A DNA stretch of 64,000 nucleotides from positions 25,469,027 through 25,533,026 of the forward strand of contig OY759221.1 of NCBI GenBank assembly GCA_963662175.1. The letters run 5' to 3'. This DNA comes from Aradus depressus. Its lineage: Eukaryota > Arthropoda > Insecta > Hemiptera > Aradidae. Position numbers and translations under genes: made by a program. The notes below the pieces were generated by a model. The model was not told where the DNA came from. It did no database searches and saw only the letters and a list, made by a program, of their open reading frames with translations. Shown here one piece after another: positions 11,775-22,649 of this stretch; the stretch's first letter is position 1; each line of letters begins with the position of its first letter.

Positions 11775-12185
11775 TAGGCAAAAACTATAATATTTGCCGA
11801 TAGAATGAATGTATCGACACAACATTTCATATGTAAATTCTAAAGCCCATAGGACGACATTTATTATTTTTCAGCGGAATCTGCTGAAGGGAAGAATGAT
11901 ATAAGAGGGAGGGGGGCTGTTGTACTCAACAACCCCAATAACTGTCGATGTAATGAATGAACGTGAAATTTCATATGCTAAGTCAAAACCGAGGACAATA
12001 CCAGTTAAATTTAGCGAAATCTGTCGAAGGGGGGATTCAGGGGAGAAAACTCAACTCAAAAACCCTAATAAGTGCCAATTTAATGAATTTATCGACACAA
12101 AATTTAGTATGAGGCTTTTATGTATGCCAACTATTGATTGTTAGCGCAAAGGGTCGACTGATTTTGGAGGAGAGCGAACATTTAT
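11775..12185 (+). repeat. MPR copy, right modules
   Basis: Three modules (ttttcagcggaatctgctga; accgaggacaataccagtta; aaaaccctaataagtgccaa); the palindromic end is missing and is followed by the 29-bp array. Confidence 0.7.
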
Positions 12186-12196
12186 TTTAAAATTTG

Positions 12197-12470
12197 CATA
12201 TATGTTCTGTCTATAGTAAAATTATTATATATGTTCTGTCTATAGTAAAATTATTATATATGTTCTGTCTATAGTAAAATTATTATATATGTTCTGTCTA
12301 TAGTAAAATTATTATATATGTTCTGTCTATAGTAAAATTATTATATATGTTCTGTCTATAGTAAAATTATTATATATGTTCTGTCTATAGTAAAATTATT
12401 ATATATGTTCTGTCTATAGTAAAATTATTATATATGTTCTGTCTATAGTAAAATTATTATATATGTTCTG
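12197..12470 (+). repeat. 29-bp tandem array, about 9.4 units
   Basis: Unit tatgttctgtctatagtaaa-attattata starts at 12201 and recurs every 29 bp to 12462 without any visible substitution until the last unit (ctgtccatc). Very recent amplification. Confidence 0.95.
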
Positions 12471-12484
12471 TCCATCAAAATTGT

Positions 12485-13123
12485 TTATTCATATTTTAAC
12501 CTCAATGACAAAAAAATGTTTAATTTCCTTTACATCGATTTTATACAAGAATCATTTATATTCTTCATAATTAATCCCCATAATAAAATCATATTTCAAA
12601 ATTTAAACATTTCTTTGAACTGTTTCCTACGGAAATTTATTATACATTATTAGGAGCTCTATGACTTTGGTCGTTGGTCTTATCATAAACCTGAGGGCAA
12701 TGTTGATAGTTGGAAATTTAATAAGGATAATTTTTTGTAAGACACAATTTGTCGATAAGACCAACCTTTTTCGCGTTAATCAAACAAACGTCTAAAAAAA
12801 TGGGTTTTGATACGGCATTGTTCGATGTCGATCTTTCTGCTCGTAATCTTGCTATTCAACGCCGATTACCACAACTAGGATCTATCATACATTTCATATT
12901 TATTTATTTTCACATTTTATTTTAAGATTGTGCCTGAATCAATAACTTCTCTTTTATTGTTAAACTGAGATTACACATTTTCAGTTACATAATTGTGATT
13001 TATCAATACTGTTAAGAGAAAACGGGACGTCTTTGTTCCCACTCTGTCTTCAAGGTTCTTCAACCTTAAGACGTTCGTGGATAAGAGGAGTTGATGTAAT
13101 GACAGCCTTAAAATTGCAACATG
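12485..13123. other. Unannotated AT-rich stretch
   Basis: No recognised gene or repeat. Confidence 0.5.
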
Positions 13124-13529
13124 TGCATCGGTAAATCACCCTACTTCCCCAACACGAATTATAACGTTTTTGCTCTCCTTCCAAAGACAATCGATCGCTT
13201 GGGCTAAACTCATATTTGACTTAGGCAAGTTCATCGGTAGTATTAGGGTATTTGAGGCGGGTCTCTCTTCTCTAGCCCTCCTTTCCCCCTCGTCCGATTC
13301 CGCGGAAAATTTTTAGATGCCATCCTTATGGGTTTTTTTAATTTAAATATGAAGTTACATTCATTACAACATACAACAGCAGTTATTAGAGTTTTTGTGT
13401 TAAGGCTACCTTACACGGTCAATATTATTGAAGCAATATTATTGACGCAATATATGGTAAAAAAACGGTAGCCCTCACACGACTCTATAATATTGATCAA
13501 TAAAGTGTCAGTTTCAATTGTGCAGTCAA

Positions 13530-13674
13530 GGAGGGAGTTGAATTTTTTTTTTACATCATCTGTGGTAGCATTAGGGAATTTCTGTTGATAAAAATGAAGC
13601 AACCGTTCCATTGCTTGAGCTGTTTTGTCTCTGTCCATGTATTCCTCTGATTTTATTTTCCATAAAACTGGCAT
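13530..13674 (-). pseudogene. MADF/Myb-SANT-like domain remnant of the Harbinger element
   Basis: Read on the minus strand from 13674: MPVLWKIKSEEYMDRDKTAQ, then AMERLLHFYQQKFPNATTDD and VKKKFNSL. This matches the first two helices of MADF (Myb/SANT-like) domains, which typically run LW...S.EY..R......A...L........A....VKKK...LR. Harbinger-type transposons commonly encode such a second DNA-binding protein beside the transposase. Downstream of FNSL the frame runs out of the domain into element sequence (to 13411), so the third helix and everything after it are lost. On the minus strand a ttttag precedes the ATG by about a dozen bases, so this may have been an internal exon. Confidence 0.65.
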
Positions 13675-14021
13675 GGACTTATATAACTAAAACAATCATT
13701 AATAAATAGTATTACCCCTTTTGAAATGACAAAATAACCACTTTTATTATTATTTTATTTTCAAAATCGATGTAAATACAGCACCTACCTCACCTCTATG
13801 TACATTAAAATAAATTTCCTTTCTTCTTCTTTTTTATCTTGTGAACTTCTCTCGCTTCTTTTCAGCATCTGTAGAAGGACTGACGTTTTATTGCACAATA
13901 TGGTGTATACCCCTCATACGGTGTCAATAATATTGACGGGACTTCAATAAAAAATCAAACGGATTTTATTTTTTTTCAATATATTATTATACTCCTTACA
14001 CGTTTAATATATTGATCAATA

Positions 14022-14373
14022 GAGGGCGCCGGTAGCTCAGTGGTATGCGTGCTTGACTTCTGAGCTCAAGGTCGTGGGTTCGTAGCCCGACCGAGGCCCT
14101 TAGTTTATTTTATCTGGGAGGTAAAATAAACTTAAGCACGCCGTCCTTCGGATGGGACGTTAAGCGATGGTCCCGAGCCTGTGCGATGTCAGGTACTCGT
14201 TAAAGACCCCTACCCTAGATGAATAAAAATTTAGGGTAGGCAAAATTTAGGACTCCCACAGTAGAGTCGGGCTCATGTCCACCAGAGTGACGAAAGAGCG
14301 CTCTGGTAGTAGGCGATATGACCTCGTAGTTAAAGCCCGGGCATGAGTCATAAAACCTAACCTAACCTAACCT
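14022..14373 (+). mobile_element. tRNA-derived SINE copy S4, full length, (AACCT)n tail
   Basis: Best plus-strand copy, 352 bp. It starts GAGGGCGCCGGTAGCTCAGT (A-box-like) with GTGGGTTCGTAGCCC as B box, and ends in AACCTAACCTAACCTAACCT. Perfect 11-bp target duplication attgatcaata at 14011-14021 and 14374-14384. It is nested in the Harbinger element. The head resembles a tRNA but is continuous with the SINE body, so it is not a tRNA gene. Confidence 0.95.
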
Positions 14374-14577
14374 ATTGATCAATATCGATATTGCTTAAAT
14401 AATATTGACCGTATAAGGTAGCCTTTAAGCTAATATCCCATCATTAATCCCTCTCCCCCCCCCCCCCCCCCCCTTCCCTTTCGCCAATTCATCTGAAAAT
14501 CAATACGTGTGGTCCTTAGAGGGTTCTTCACAGACGCACACACACAGAGATATATGACATTTTCTTTTTTATTTTCC

Positions 14578-15425
14578 CAGCTTCCGACCTCCAGATTCCA
14601 AATGTGACAAGAAAAATTTCTTTCTGTCTGTTGGTTTGTCTGTGTGCACTATAACTCCCTATAGAATGAATGTATCGGCATGAAATTTTATATGTGAATC
14701 CAGAACACTAACGACACCTACTGATTTTCAGGCAAATCGGTCAAAGGGAAGGGGGGATTAGGGGAGAGGCGTAACTCAAATACTCTAGTAACAAATGTAT
14801 TGACACGAAACATATCGTCACCTTATTAATACTACAACTAGACATCTCAAAATTTAATTTTGAGAAAAACGCATTTTTTTTTTTTTTTAATCAGCCGTTG
14901 TAGAATGATCCAAATTGGACTACTGACATTTTTACATAAGTTCTTAACAAATTTTCTTGGAGTTGTCTACTTCTAGTACAACAAAGATATCTGCAAAATA
15001 CAACTAATGGTACAATTATCCCGTATATGCCGATTTTCGAGTTATCGTATGTAGTATTAAGGTGACGATATGTAAATTCAAAGGCCGACACATATTAATT
15101 TTCAGCGAATTGCACCAAAGGGAGTGTCAAATATTGAGTTTTAACTCAAGGATCACAAAATTTCATAAGTGAATTCAAAACTACTTAATTTTCAGCGATA
15201 TCGGCCAAAGAGGAGAAGAGGAGGGGGCTTATTTCAAAAACCTTAATAACTGCCAATGTAATGAATTTATTGTCACAAAATTTAGAAGTCCTTATGTAAG
15301 TCAACTGTAGAATATGAGCGCAAACGGTCGCCTTGTTTTGGATCGGGAGGAGGCGAAAAGTTAATTCATTAATTCCTTCTGGGGAAGTACATTGCTGGTG
15401 AATCATCGACGACTTCTTTGGGGAA
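14578..15425 (+). repeat. MPR copy split by a MITE
   Basis: From cagcttccgacctccagatt to ttctggggaagtacattgct-ggtgaatcatcgacgac. Interrupted by the 260-bp element at 14812-15071. Confidence 0.8.
14812..15071. mobile_element. 260-bp palindrome-ended MITE inside an MPR copy
   Basis: Starts ATATCGTCACCTTATTAATA and ends with the complement of ATATCGTCACCTTAATACTA. It interrupts the MPR phrase between cgacacgaaa and tgtaaattcaaa, so the MPR copy proves the insertion boundaries. No coding content is seen. Confidence 0.7.
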
Positions 15426-16004
15426 GTAAAACAAATATTTAACGATTTTTTTTATTTATTCGCTGGCGTTATTTCATCACTGGCTGACTGAATTATGGAA
15501 AGACGCCTGTCCCATGGGACAACTATTAAGCAGTTACCGACTATAGATCGTGTCAGAGAACATTGTATTTTCTGACGACACTCGAAAGTCTCTGCACGTA
15601 CTTATATCCAACGGATGTTGTTTGTAGCTTGAGGCATTATCTTCAGAAGTGCTTGAAAAGTAACTTGTTGCTAATGTTACTTCCAGTTTTACCCAACTTG
15701 TAGGTTGGGGTCGAATGAAAAAACTTTTCCTTCTCTCACAAATCGGAAACTCGAAAATTGGTATCTTGATTCAAGAATAATACGTTGAGGCACTTCGATT
15801 TTAAAAATTGGGAAAAAGTAATAACTATCGCAGACAAAATTAGTCAATTTTAACTATAACAATAATAATTGAAACGTAAAAGTCTTCTAAGAATAAGAAA
15901 GAGGGGAGTGGGTGTTCTTGATTAGGCAAATGAAAAACCATTTATGAGACTGTTGGACGTCCGTTTGTCTGTATTTATTTATATTCATTATATCGAGAGT
16001 TATT
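15426..16004. other. Unannotated stretch
   Basis: No coding signal or recognised repeat. Confidence 0.5.
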
Positions 16005-17250
16005 AAGTGATATTTTGTTGAATCCCCTCGGAAAGTTAATAGGGGTTATGGGTTTTTGAATTTACATATGAAATTTTATATAGATACATTCATGACATCG
16101 GTCATTATTGGGGTTTTATGTTCAGCGTGTTTTATGTTTTTAAGTTTTGAACCCGAAAGATCAATGTAGACTGCTTGCTGCCACATACGAGAGGTAGTGT
16201 AACTCAATGCAGACTGCTCGCTGCCACATACAAGAGGGAGTGTAACTCAATGTAGACTGCTTGCTGCCACATACAAGAGGGAGTGTAACACAGTGCAGTC
16301 TGCTGGCTGCCACATACAAGAGGGAGTGTAACTCAGTGCAGACTGCTTGCTGCCACATACAAGAGGGAGTGTAACTCAATGCAGACTGCTTGCTGCCACA
16401 TACAAGAGGGAGTGTGTGCCAAATACGAGTGGCACCTGGCTAGATATGTAGCTAGAAGCTGGAGGAACGTGACCCATTGACAGATCGATATAAGGAAACA
16501 GAACAGAAAACAACCCCATTGATGAGGAGATATAAATAAGTGATGCTCCTCTGTGTGGGGCCGCCGAGCCTTGTGCCAAGATAGATTATCCTGCACACCC
16601 CCGAACACGTGACCAACTAACTGATTTGGTTCAATCAAGACAGGCACACTAAACAAAACAGTTATTTGTTCTTATAAAATAATAGCACGTTACTTGACTT
16701 CGCTTTAAATGATTTCAGAAATAACTTGAAATTGTCAATGATTTTGAGGCTAAGTGGTAAAAGTAGTGTTTCAATTACCCGCCCGCCTCGGCGTAAATAA
16801 AAAAGTAGCATTAATAAATCAACTCTGTTTTACTCTTCCCCAATAACATCATTTTGGCGAAAATCAATAGTTTAACTTATACAGGGACTTGAATCCTGAA
16901 AATGAAGTTCGTTTTGACACCATTCATTACATCTAAGTTTTTGAGATTAACTCCCTTCTCTGATTCCCCTTCCCGTCGGCAGAAAATTATTATATATCGT
17001 CCATATGAGGTTTTGAATTTATAAATGAAATTTCATGTCAATACATTCATTCCCCCAAGTCCCCTCTGACACAAGTATTCAATTTGGTATCGTTATATTC
17101 ATTATATCGCGTATATTCATGTCCACAGAAACACACAAGCACTTATTTTTGTACATTTTGGATTCAGGGATAGGAAAACATGTAATTTCGCTGAAAAATC
17201 AACATAGAATTTTTGACCGATTACCTAACTGCCCCTATACTGGGGAGGTA
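16005..17250 (-). repeat. MPR pieces around the 43-bp array
   Basis: 16005-16140 (tcggaaagttaataggggtt, acatcggtcattattgggg) and 16835-17250 (cttccccaataacatca to tgcccctatactggggaggt). Between them lie the 43-bp array and unrecognised sequence. Confidence 0.65.
16163..16422 (+). repeat. 43-bp tandem array, six units
   Basis: Unit agactgcttgctgccacata-caagagggagtgtaactcaa, a few substitutions between units. Confidence 0.93.
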
Positions 17251-17788
17251 TACCTTTGGATAATTCAAACAATATGGAATTCCAGCCAGTTCCAAATATT
17301 TGACAGGCAATTAATTGTTCAGTTGATTATTGTTTATTTTATGTTTGAACGGGGCTTACGAGAATAAGGATGATTGCTATACGAGAAATTTCATGAAAAC
17401 AAATCAGCCATTATGGCAATCATTAATATTTTTTTTATACTTTTCTAATTCAATTTCATTATAACTTTTTAACATGGAAAATGTATTAATACACATTGCA
17501 AACAATCATGTAATGTGGTTTATTATACTCATTTGAATTTAGTGTAAATAATTACAAATAATTATTAAACATTATATTGCAATAATAAAGTATGGAATTA
17601 AGAAAAAAAACATTAAATTAAAAAAAACACATTGTCACATAATAAACAATGTCCATCTATGGAAACAGATAAATTACAACAATTTAAACAAATTTTTGTT
17701 TTTGTCTTTTTTTTTAGTAGTTATAATGTTTTGTTATATAATTTTTTTTTAGTGAAGTAACTGTAAATAATTTATTACTGTGTATAAA

Positions 17789-18861
17789 ATGAACAAACCT
17801 TACCCTCTACCCCAAAATAGTGTCTGTCAGTGGAAAAAATTCGTTATGTCACTTGAGTCAAATAAGTTACCATTTGATCATATTGATGTTGAGTTTCAAA
17901 TTGATTTGAAAATATCCTCTCTCATGGGAAGGAAACTTGATATTTTTTGTTACTGTGATGAGTGTTTATTGAGAAGACAAAATAAACCTAATGTAAAGGT
18001 ATGGAAATTTTAGTTTTACACTATTAATATTAGTAGGTTAGTTATTATGACTCATGCCCGAGCTTTAACTGCAAGGGTCATATCGCCTACTACCAGAGTG
18101 CTCTTTCGTCACTCTGGTGGGCATGAGCCCGACTCTACTATGGGATTCCTAAAATTTGCCTACTCTAAATTTTTATTCATCTAGGTTAAGGGTAATTATC
18201 GAGTATCTGACATCGTACAGGTTCGGGATCATCGGTTAACGTCCCATTCGAAGGACGGCGTTCTCAAGTATTTTTTATCTTATTGATTAAATACCGTCTT
18301 TACCCCGCGATCTTGTGCTCAGTAAGCAAGCACATATACCACTGAGCTACCGGGGCTATTAATATTTTTGGAAAATTATTTGAAAAAAAATAATGGAGGT
18401 TCTCCTTCCTAAAATGAACGTATTAATTAATAAGCAATGTATTAAAATCAATATTACCAAAAGAAATTGTTTTTTTTCATCGTATTGTGTACGTTTTATG
18501 ATATACACTTTAAATTTAACACACTAAGTAGATACACTTAAACGATACACAATAAGTAAATTTAAAGCGTTGCACACTCATAAAAAAAACTGCATTAATT
18601 CAAACATAAACAAATAAGAAATACACGTGTTGTATTAAAGCATCACAATTGAAAAGTGTGCACAAGTATGTGCAGTCTGCTCAGTGGACGTCAGGAATGT
18701 TACGATTCTTCGTTTGTGTTTTGAAGGGGGAAAACGCTGCATCTACCTCTAAACGTATTCATAAATTAATTATTATACAGTGATTGATAATAGATAATAC
18801 TCATGTCATTTTTTTTTTTTTGTTACAGGTGAGTGGTGCTTTGAGAGATTTTAGTGTCTAA
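17789..18861 (+). CDS. Candidate two-exon small gene, unknown function (speculative)
   Basis: An ATG at 17789 opens 70 codons to 17998, ending in AAG|gtatgg, a plausible donor. The peptide starts MNKPYPLPQNSVCQWKKF and ends with a Cys/Arg-rich segment (FCYCDECLLRRQNK). An intron would run 17999-18828, ending in a long T tract plus gttacag, and contains a SINE at 18032-18355. The second exon (18829-18861) would add VSGALRDFSV and a stop, giving about 80 residues. CxCDxC-like spacing hints at metal binding, but I recognise no family. The flanks are very AT-rich, unlike the MPR repeats, so this could be a low-copy insertion or an old transposon gene. A problem is that the acceptor is directly followed by gtgagt, itself a donor-like sequence. 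This is inference from splice signals and an open frame only. Confidence 0.22.
18032..18355 (-). mobile_element. tRNA-derived SINE copy S5
   Basis: Minus orientation, flanked by ctattaatatt at 18021-18031 and 18356-18366. The same left flank, including ttttacactattaatatt, precedes S1, so part of it may belong to the SINE tail. It lies in the putative intron of the 17789 candidate gene. Confidence 0.85.
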
Positions 18862-19395
18862 AGGTAGTATGTACTACAAATGTATTATTAAGTATTATGT
18901 AATATGAAGATATTTTTCTAACATTATTGCAAAATATTTCTTTTTTAGTTTCAATGTGGTGAAATATCGATGTTTTTCAAGAATTTACCCGACACTTACT
19001 TTTTTTCTTCTTCTTGACATAGCTTATTGACTTATCAAGCAAAATTAATCTTCGGCAAAGCATAATACGGCCGAAAAAAAATGTTGATTTTTCCTTCTTT
19101 CGGTTCTTTTATTGAGCAGCGACATTCAGATCAGTGTGAATGTAGGCTTTTTATGAATAGGACCGACTTGTGGGTCAACATTTTATTCTTTCGAATAAAT
19201 CTCTCCTAGGAAAATTACGTTAAAAAAGTGGCGGTAAATTCTGGAAAAGTACCGAAATTCAGCAATACTGAATAACATTGGTAGACTATTTATTTTAATG
19301 GGGAAAAATACGTCTTTCTGCTTCAACTCTTCAACTTGTACAATTTTTTTATTTCTAAATTTAGATATAGATACATATATTGGAAGGGCTGGTGT
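18862..19395. other. Unannotated AT-rich stretch
   Basis: Long A/T runs; no recognised element before SINE S6. Confidence 0.5.
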
Positions 19396-19575
19396 GTACA
19401 CCTAGCGACCTAAGCAACCTAGTTTAGAGACCATCGCTTCACCTCCCATTCGAAGGGCGGCGTGCTCAAGGTTTTTACTTCGCAGATAAAAAAACTAAGG
19501 GCCTAGGTCGGGTTTCGAACCCGCGATCTTGAACCTAGTAGACTAGCATGCTATCTCTGAACTACCGGCGCCCTC
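19396..19575 (-). mobile_element. SINE copy S6, head half
   Basis: Contains only the tRNA-like head and the adjacent third of the body (gaccatcgcttcacctccca onwards). The flank ctttataaattttaatta after the head is identical to that of S12. Confidence 0.8.
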
Positions 19576-20480
19576 TTTATAAATTTTAATTAGTGTAAAT
19601 ATGTCACAAAAAGGAACTGAGAATAATATAGTGTGGTTAGAAACTTTTCGGTGGAATAGAATTAATGCAAATTGTTCTTGGCTTCATGTTATAATTTGTA
19701 TGGGTTGGTTCAAATTACATCCACCTGTTTTATTATTATAACAGCAGGTTATCCGTCTTCAGGCGGAGTAACTTAAAGGACTTTAAGTTACATGATTTTG
19801 TTAGAAATAACTAGAAATTTTCAATGATTTTGGGTTAGTGCGTTGGTTAGTCACTTCCCCCCCTCCCACTCCTCAGCATAATCCCTCACCCCGTATATAC
19901 AGATGCGTCAAATATATGATGAAACGTTGAAAATTTGATTTTTGGTTTTATACATTTACCTACAAAAACCGTTGAAGAGCTAGTCCCTGTTCGCCACTCC
20001 CCCTCCTCGTTCAAAATTTGGAGATGCCATGTAGTCTGCTTTTGAACCGGGCTTATAAGGATACTTTTTATGAGAATCGATTCAGTATTTTTTTGACCAA
20101 CTTGTTAGAAACACTCGGACAGACAAATCGACAGTTTTGTATACAAACATTAAAACTACTATTAAAGGCTATCCGTTATTAGTTGCGGACTTTTTACTGC
20201 CAACAATTCCTTCCTACATAATAATTTTCAACAGTTAAGGCAGCGAATGCAATAAATAACTCCTCCGATAGTCTTTTCTCCTCCAACTTGCTTCACTTTT
20301 CCCATCACTGCTCAGTTCCCTTCTGATAAAGCTCGAAGATGTATATCCACTAAGTCCACTGGAAAGAAATAAGCTTCCCAACGGTGAAAGAATTATCAAA
20401 GTCTGTTGAGAAGTTTTGGCGGTTACCTCAAATACACAAACAAACTTTCTCTCTTTATGTATTAGTATAGAATAGATTAT
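19576..20480. repeat. Traces of a second dispersed family
   Basis: agaaataactagaaattttc-aatgattttggg at about 19800 resembles agaaataacttgaaattgtc-aatgattttgag at 16715; the part around 19990-20140 (aaaatttggagatgccatg, tttgaaccgggcttataagg) resembles 52630-52680. Confidence 0.5.
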
Positions 20481-20482
20481 TA

Positions 20483-21059
20483 CAGTCAAAACCTTGTATA
20501 ACGACGTCCGGTGTAACGACGAAATCCCGAGAAAAAGTTTGGTTCGCCGTTACAAATTACAGGTAAAATATCCTTTACTACGACAGATATAACGACGACA
20601 TCGGCTGTAGTAACGCTAGTTTAGACAACTTCCAGAATTAAAAGTCGTCTATAACATCAAGTAAGAGATAACTGGATACCTAATTGTTTCGAGATCTATG
20701 AATTCAGTTCATAGAATCATAAAAGACGTGGTGGGGTGTTTTAACTTTATTTTCACTTACCTTCAGTTGTTTGTGTTTTTTAAAAGTGTCAACATGACGT
20801 GTAAAAGACAATTTTTTACCTTCGAAGAAAAAGCGCACATCATTTGGCGGCTGGAAGAGTATGAGTCAAATTGTACTTTATCAAAAGAATTCGGTGTTTC
20901 CCACACAACAATTTCTACGGCATGGGCCAATAAAGAAAAAAAACAAAAAAAGTTTTGAGGATGAATCTTTTTCTGCAAAAAAAAATTCGGAAGATCCAAC
21001 ATACTGATTTAGGCAATGCTTCCTATCGCCTTGGAGGTCGTTATAGACTATTTTGACTG
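20483..21059 (+). mobile_element. Tigger/pogo-type element, deletion derivative
   Basis: Left end CAGTCAAAACCTTGTATAAC and right end, complement, CAGTCAAAATAGTCTATAAC are pogo/Tigger-style inverted repeats. TA flanks both ends (20481-20482, 21060-21061), the Tc1/mariner/pogo target duplication. At 577 bp it retains only the N-terminal HTH coding part. Confidence 0.88.
20794..21002 (+). pseudogene. Tigger/CENP-B-like transposase N-terminal fragment
   Basis: Starts MTCKRQFFTFEEKAHIIWRL, then LSKEFGVSHTTISTAWANKE. This is the CENP-B N-terminal / Psq-type helix-turn-helix that binds transposon ends; TFEEK..II..LE and L...FGVS.TTIS..W are typical. After the HTH the reading frame crosses two A-rich tracts, stops at 20956-20958, and the shifted frame continues FEDESFSAKK before more stops. 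The DDE catalytic domain is absent. The fragment sits centrally in the TIR-bounded element at 20483-21059. Confidence 0.85.
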
Positions 21060-21811
21060 TATTTTTAAAGAACTAATTCCACAAAATTTAAATAACTCAT
21101 CGATAATTGACTTGATGGTTTTCATTCAATTATATATTGCAAATTTTATTCCATGACAACTGCTTGTCTATGATTATGTACCTAACGTATGATTTTATTT
21201 GACAACTTGGTCAGTCTTTTTCCCCTAAAAGCTGGTCATATTGCCAAGATAGTTTTCTTGAATTCTCTGTTATTATGTGTGGTTATACAAGAGGTAGGAA
21301 GGAAGTTCGTGTGGTTTCACTGTGTTAGTTTAACAAACTGGTTTTTCTCCTATAATATACATATTATGTACTCACTCGGCTTTAGAGACTATAATAAGTT
21401 TGTCATTTCAGTTTTGGGAATAACATTAGAAATTTGAATTTGTCATGCCTCATCGTTATGTAAATTATCATTATGCAACTTTTTTGTCACTAAGTGATTA
21501 AGATCAATTGAAGAGCACGGGCAAAGAACCAGGTTTGTCACCAGATGTTGAAATTGAGAAAACTGAAATTTAATGTTTGTAAGTCCGTATCTATCAATTC
21601 CTCGCACGTCATATTTTCAGCTTCCGCTTTCGTAATGACAAACCGTCTTTTTGAAGCCCGTAACGATGGTGAATCGTGAAGTATGTTTAATATACTATAC
21701 TGTAGTGGCGATATCTCACATTGGAGAAAAAAGTGACAAACCTGGTTCTTTCCCCATGCTCTTCAATTAAAAAATCCTCAAATACATTCAACCTTTTATG
21801 TATTCAATGTT
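21060..21811. other. Unannotated AT-rich stretch
   Basis: The phrase caaagaaccaggtttgtcac (21524) recurs inverted near 21736 (gtgacaaacctggttctttc) with ttcaattgaagagc-like outer sequence, so 21505-21772 may be an inverted-repeat element. No gene seen. Confidence 0.45.
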
Positions 21812-22010
21812 GAGGACGCCGGTAGCTCAGAGGTAGCGTGCTAGTCTACTGAGCTTAAAATCGCGGGTTCCTAACCTGGCCGAGTCCCTAAGATTCTTTG
21901 TCAAGCACGCCGTCCTTCGGATGGGACGTTAAGCGATGATCTCGAGCTTGTACGATGTCAGGTACTCGTTAATGACTCCTACCCTAGGTGAATAAACCGG
22001 GATAGGCAAA
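21812..22010 (+). mobile_element. SINE copy S7, 3'-truncated
   Basis: Head GAGGACGCCGGTAGCTCAGA, body to gggataggcaaaat, then an abrupt join to a minus-oriented MPR end (gtttccccaactc). Confidence 0.85.
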
Positions 22011-22011
22011 A

Positions 22012-22215
22012 TGTGTTTCCCCAACTCGGTTGTGATCAACTACGTTTTCTCTCCCTATAAACTATTTTCTCGTCTCTTACTACTTTTCAATCTTCATGTA
22101 AAATTTTCGGTCGGTACATTTATTACATTGGCAGATTTTAGAAAAAATGTGGAGAATTTAGAGAAAATTTTGAGTTGAACACCCTCTCCCCCCTTCCGTT
22201 TAGCTGTTTCGACTG
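22012..22215 (-). repeat. MPR fragment, palindrome-end side
   Basis: tttccccaactcggttgtga-tcaactacgttttctctcc, then ttgagttgaacaccctctcc; no terminal palindrome. Confidence 0.6.
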
Positions 22216-22649
22216 ACTATTGGCTTCGCACATAATCAGCTTCAAGTAACTTAATATAAGTATGTTATTCCCGGGAGCAACGCCAGGTAACCCAAGGACA
22301 GTTCAAATATATAGTATTTTCAAGTTGACAAACTATATTAAGGAGATAGGAAAATAAGTTCAAAAAAACCTGAAAATTAGTTATAACCAAACTAAAACCT
22401 GGTTTCAATGACACATCATGAATGTACGAGAATGCTCACAAAAGCCTATAAAATGATTCTCCGGGGCAACGCCCGAGTCCTACCAGGCATGCTTGAAAAG
22501 GTCCTTGAACCATTGTATGAATTTATTTTAAATACTTATTCATTCAGATCCTCTTGAAAATGAATAAAATTTTACTTGATTAAAATAAATTTTATTTTGG
22601 GACCGACTAACAATGAATACATACAGAGTCAAAAATGAAAGAATCCGTG

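Larger units (their letters stand above)
13403..14424. mobile_element. PIF/Harbinger-like element with TTA target duplication
   Basis: Left end AGGCTACCTTACACGGTCAA and the right end, read in complement, AGGCTACCTTATACGGTCAA form a long inverted repeat that continues with AATATTATT.AAGCAATAT for about 45 bp. TTA flanks both ends (13400-13402, 14425-14427); a 3-bp TWA duplication is characteristic of PIF/Harbinger. The element interrupts an MPR copy, contains a MADF-type exon remnant on the minus strand, and was itself invaded by a SINE at 14022-14373. Confidence 0.85.
13124..14578 (-). repeat. MPR copy split by the Harbinger element
   Basis: Left part 13124-13402 (catcggtaaatcaccctact onwards) and right part 14428-14578 (taatccctctcccc, cgccaattcatctgaaaatc) join when 13403-14427 is removed. 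Confidence 0.8.

Noticed and set aside
12197..12470. CRISPR array
   Set aside because: Units are contiguous identical 29-bp repeats with no unique spacers, in an animal genome.
14029..14100. tRNA gene
   Set aside because: A- and B-box-like segments are present but continue into a dispersed SINE body; all such heads in the window are SINE parts.
16161..16656. Minus-strand frames with repeated SYTPSCMWQQAVC peptides
   Set aside because: Produced by the 43-bp tandem array.
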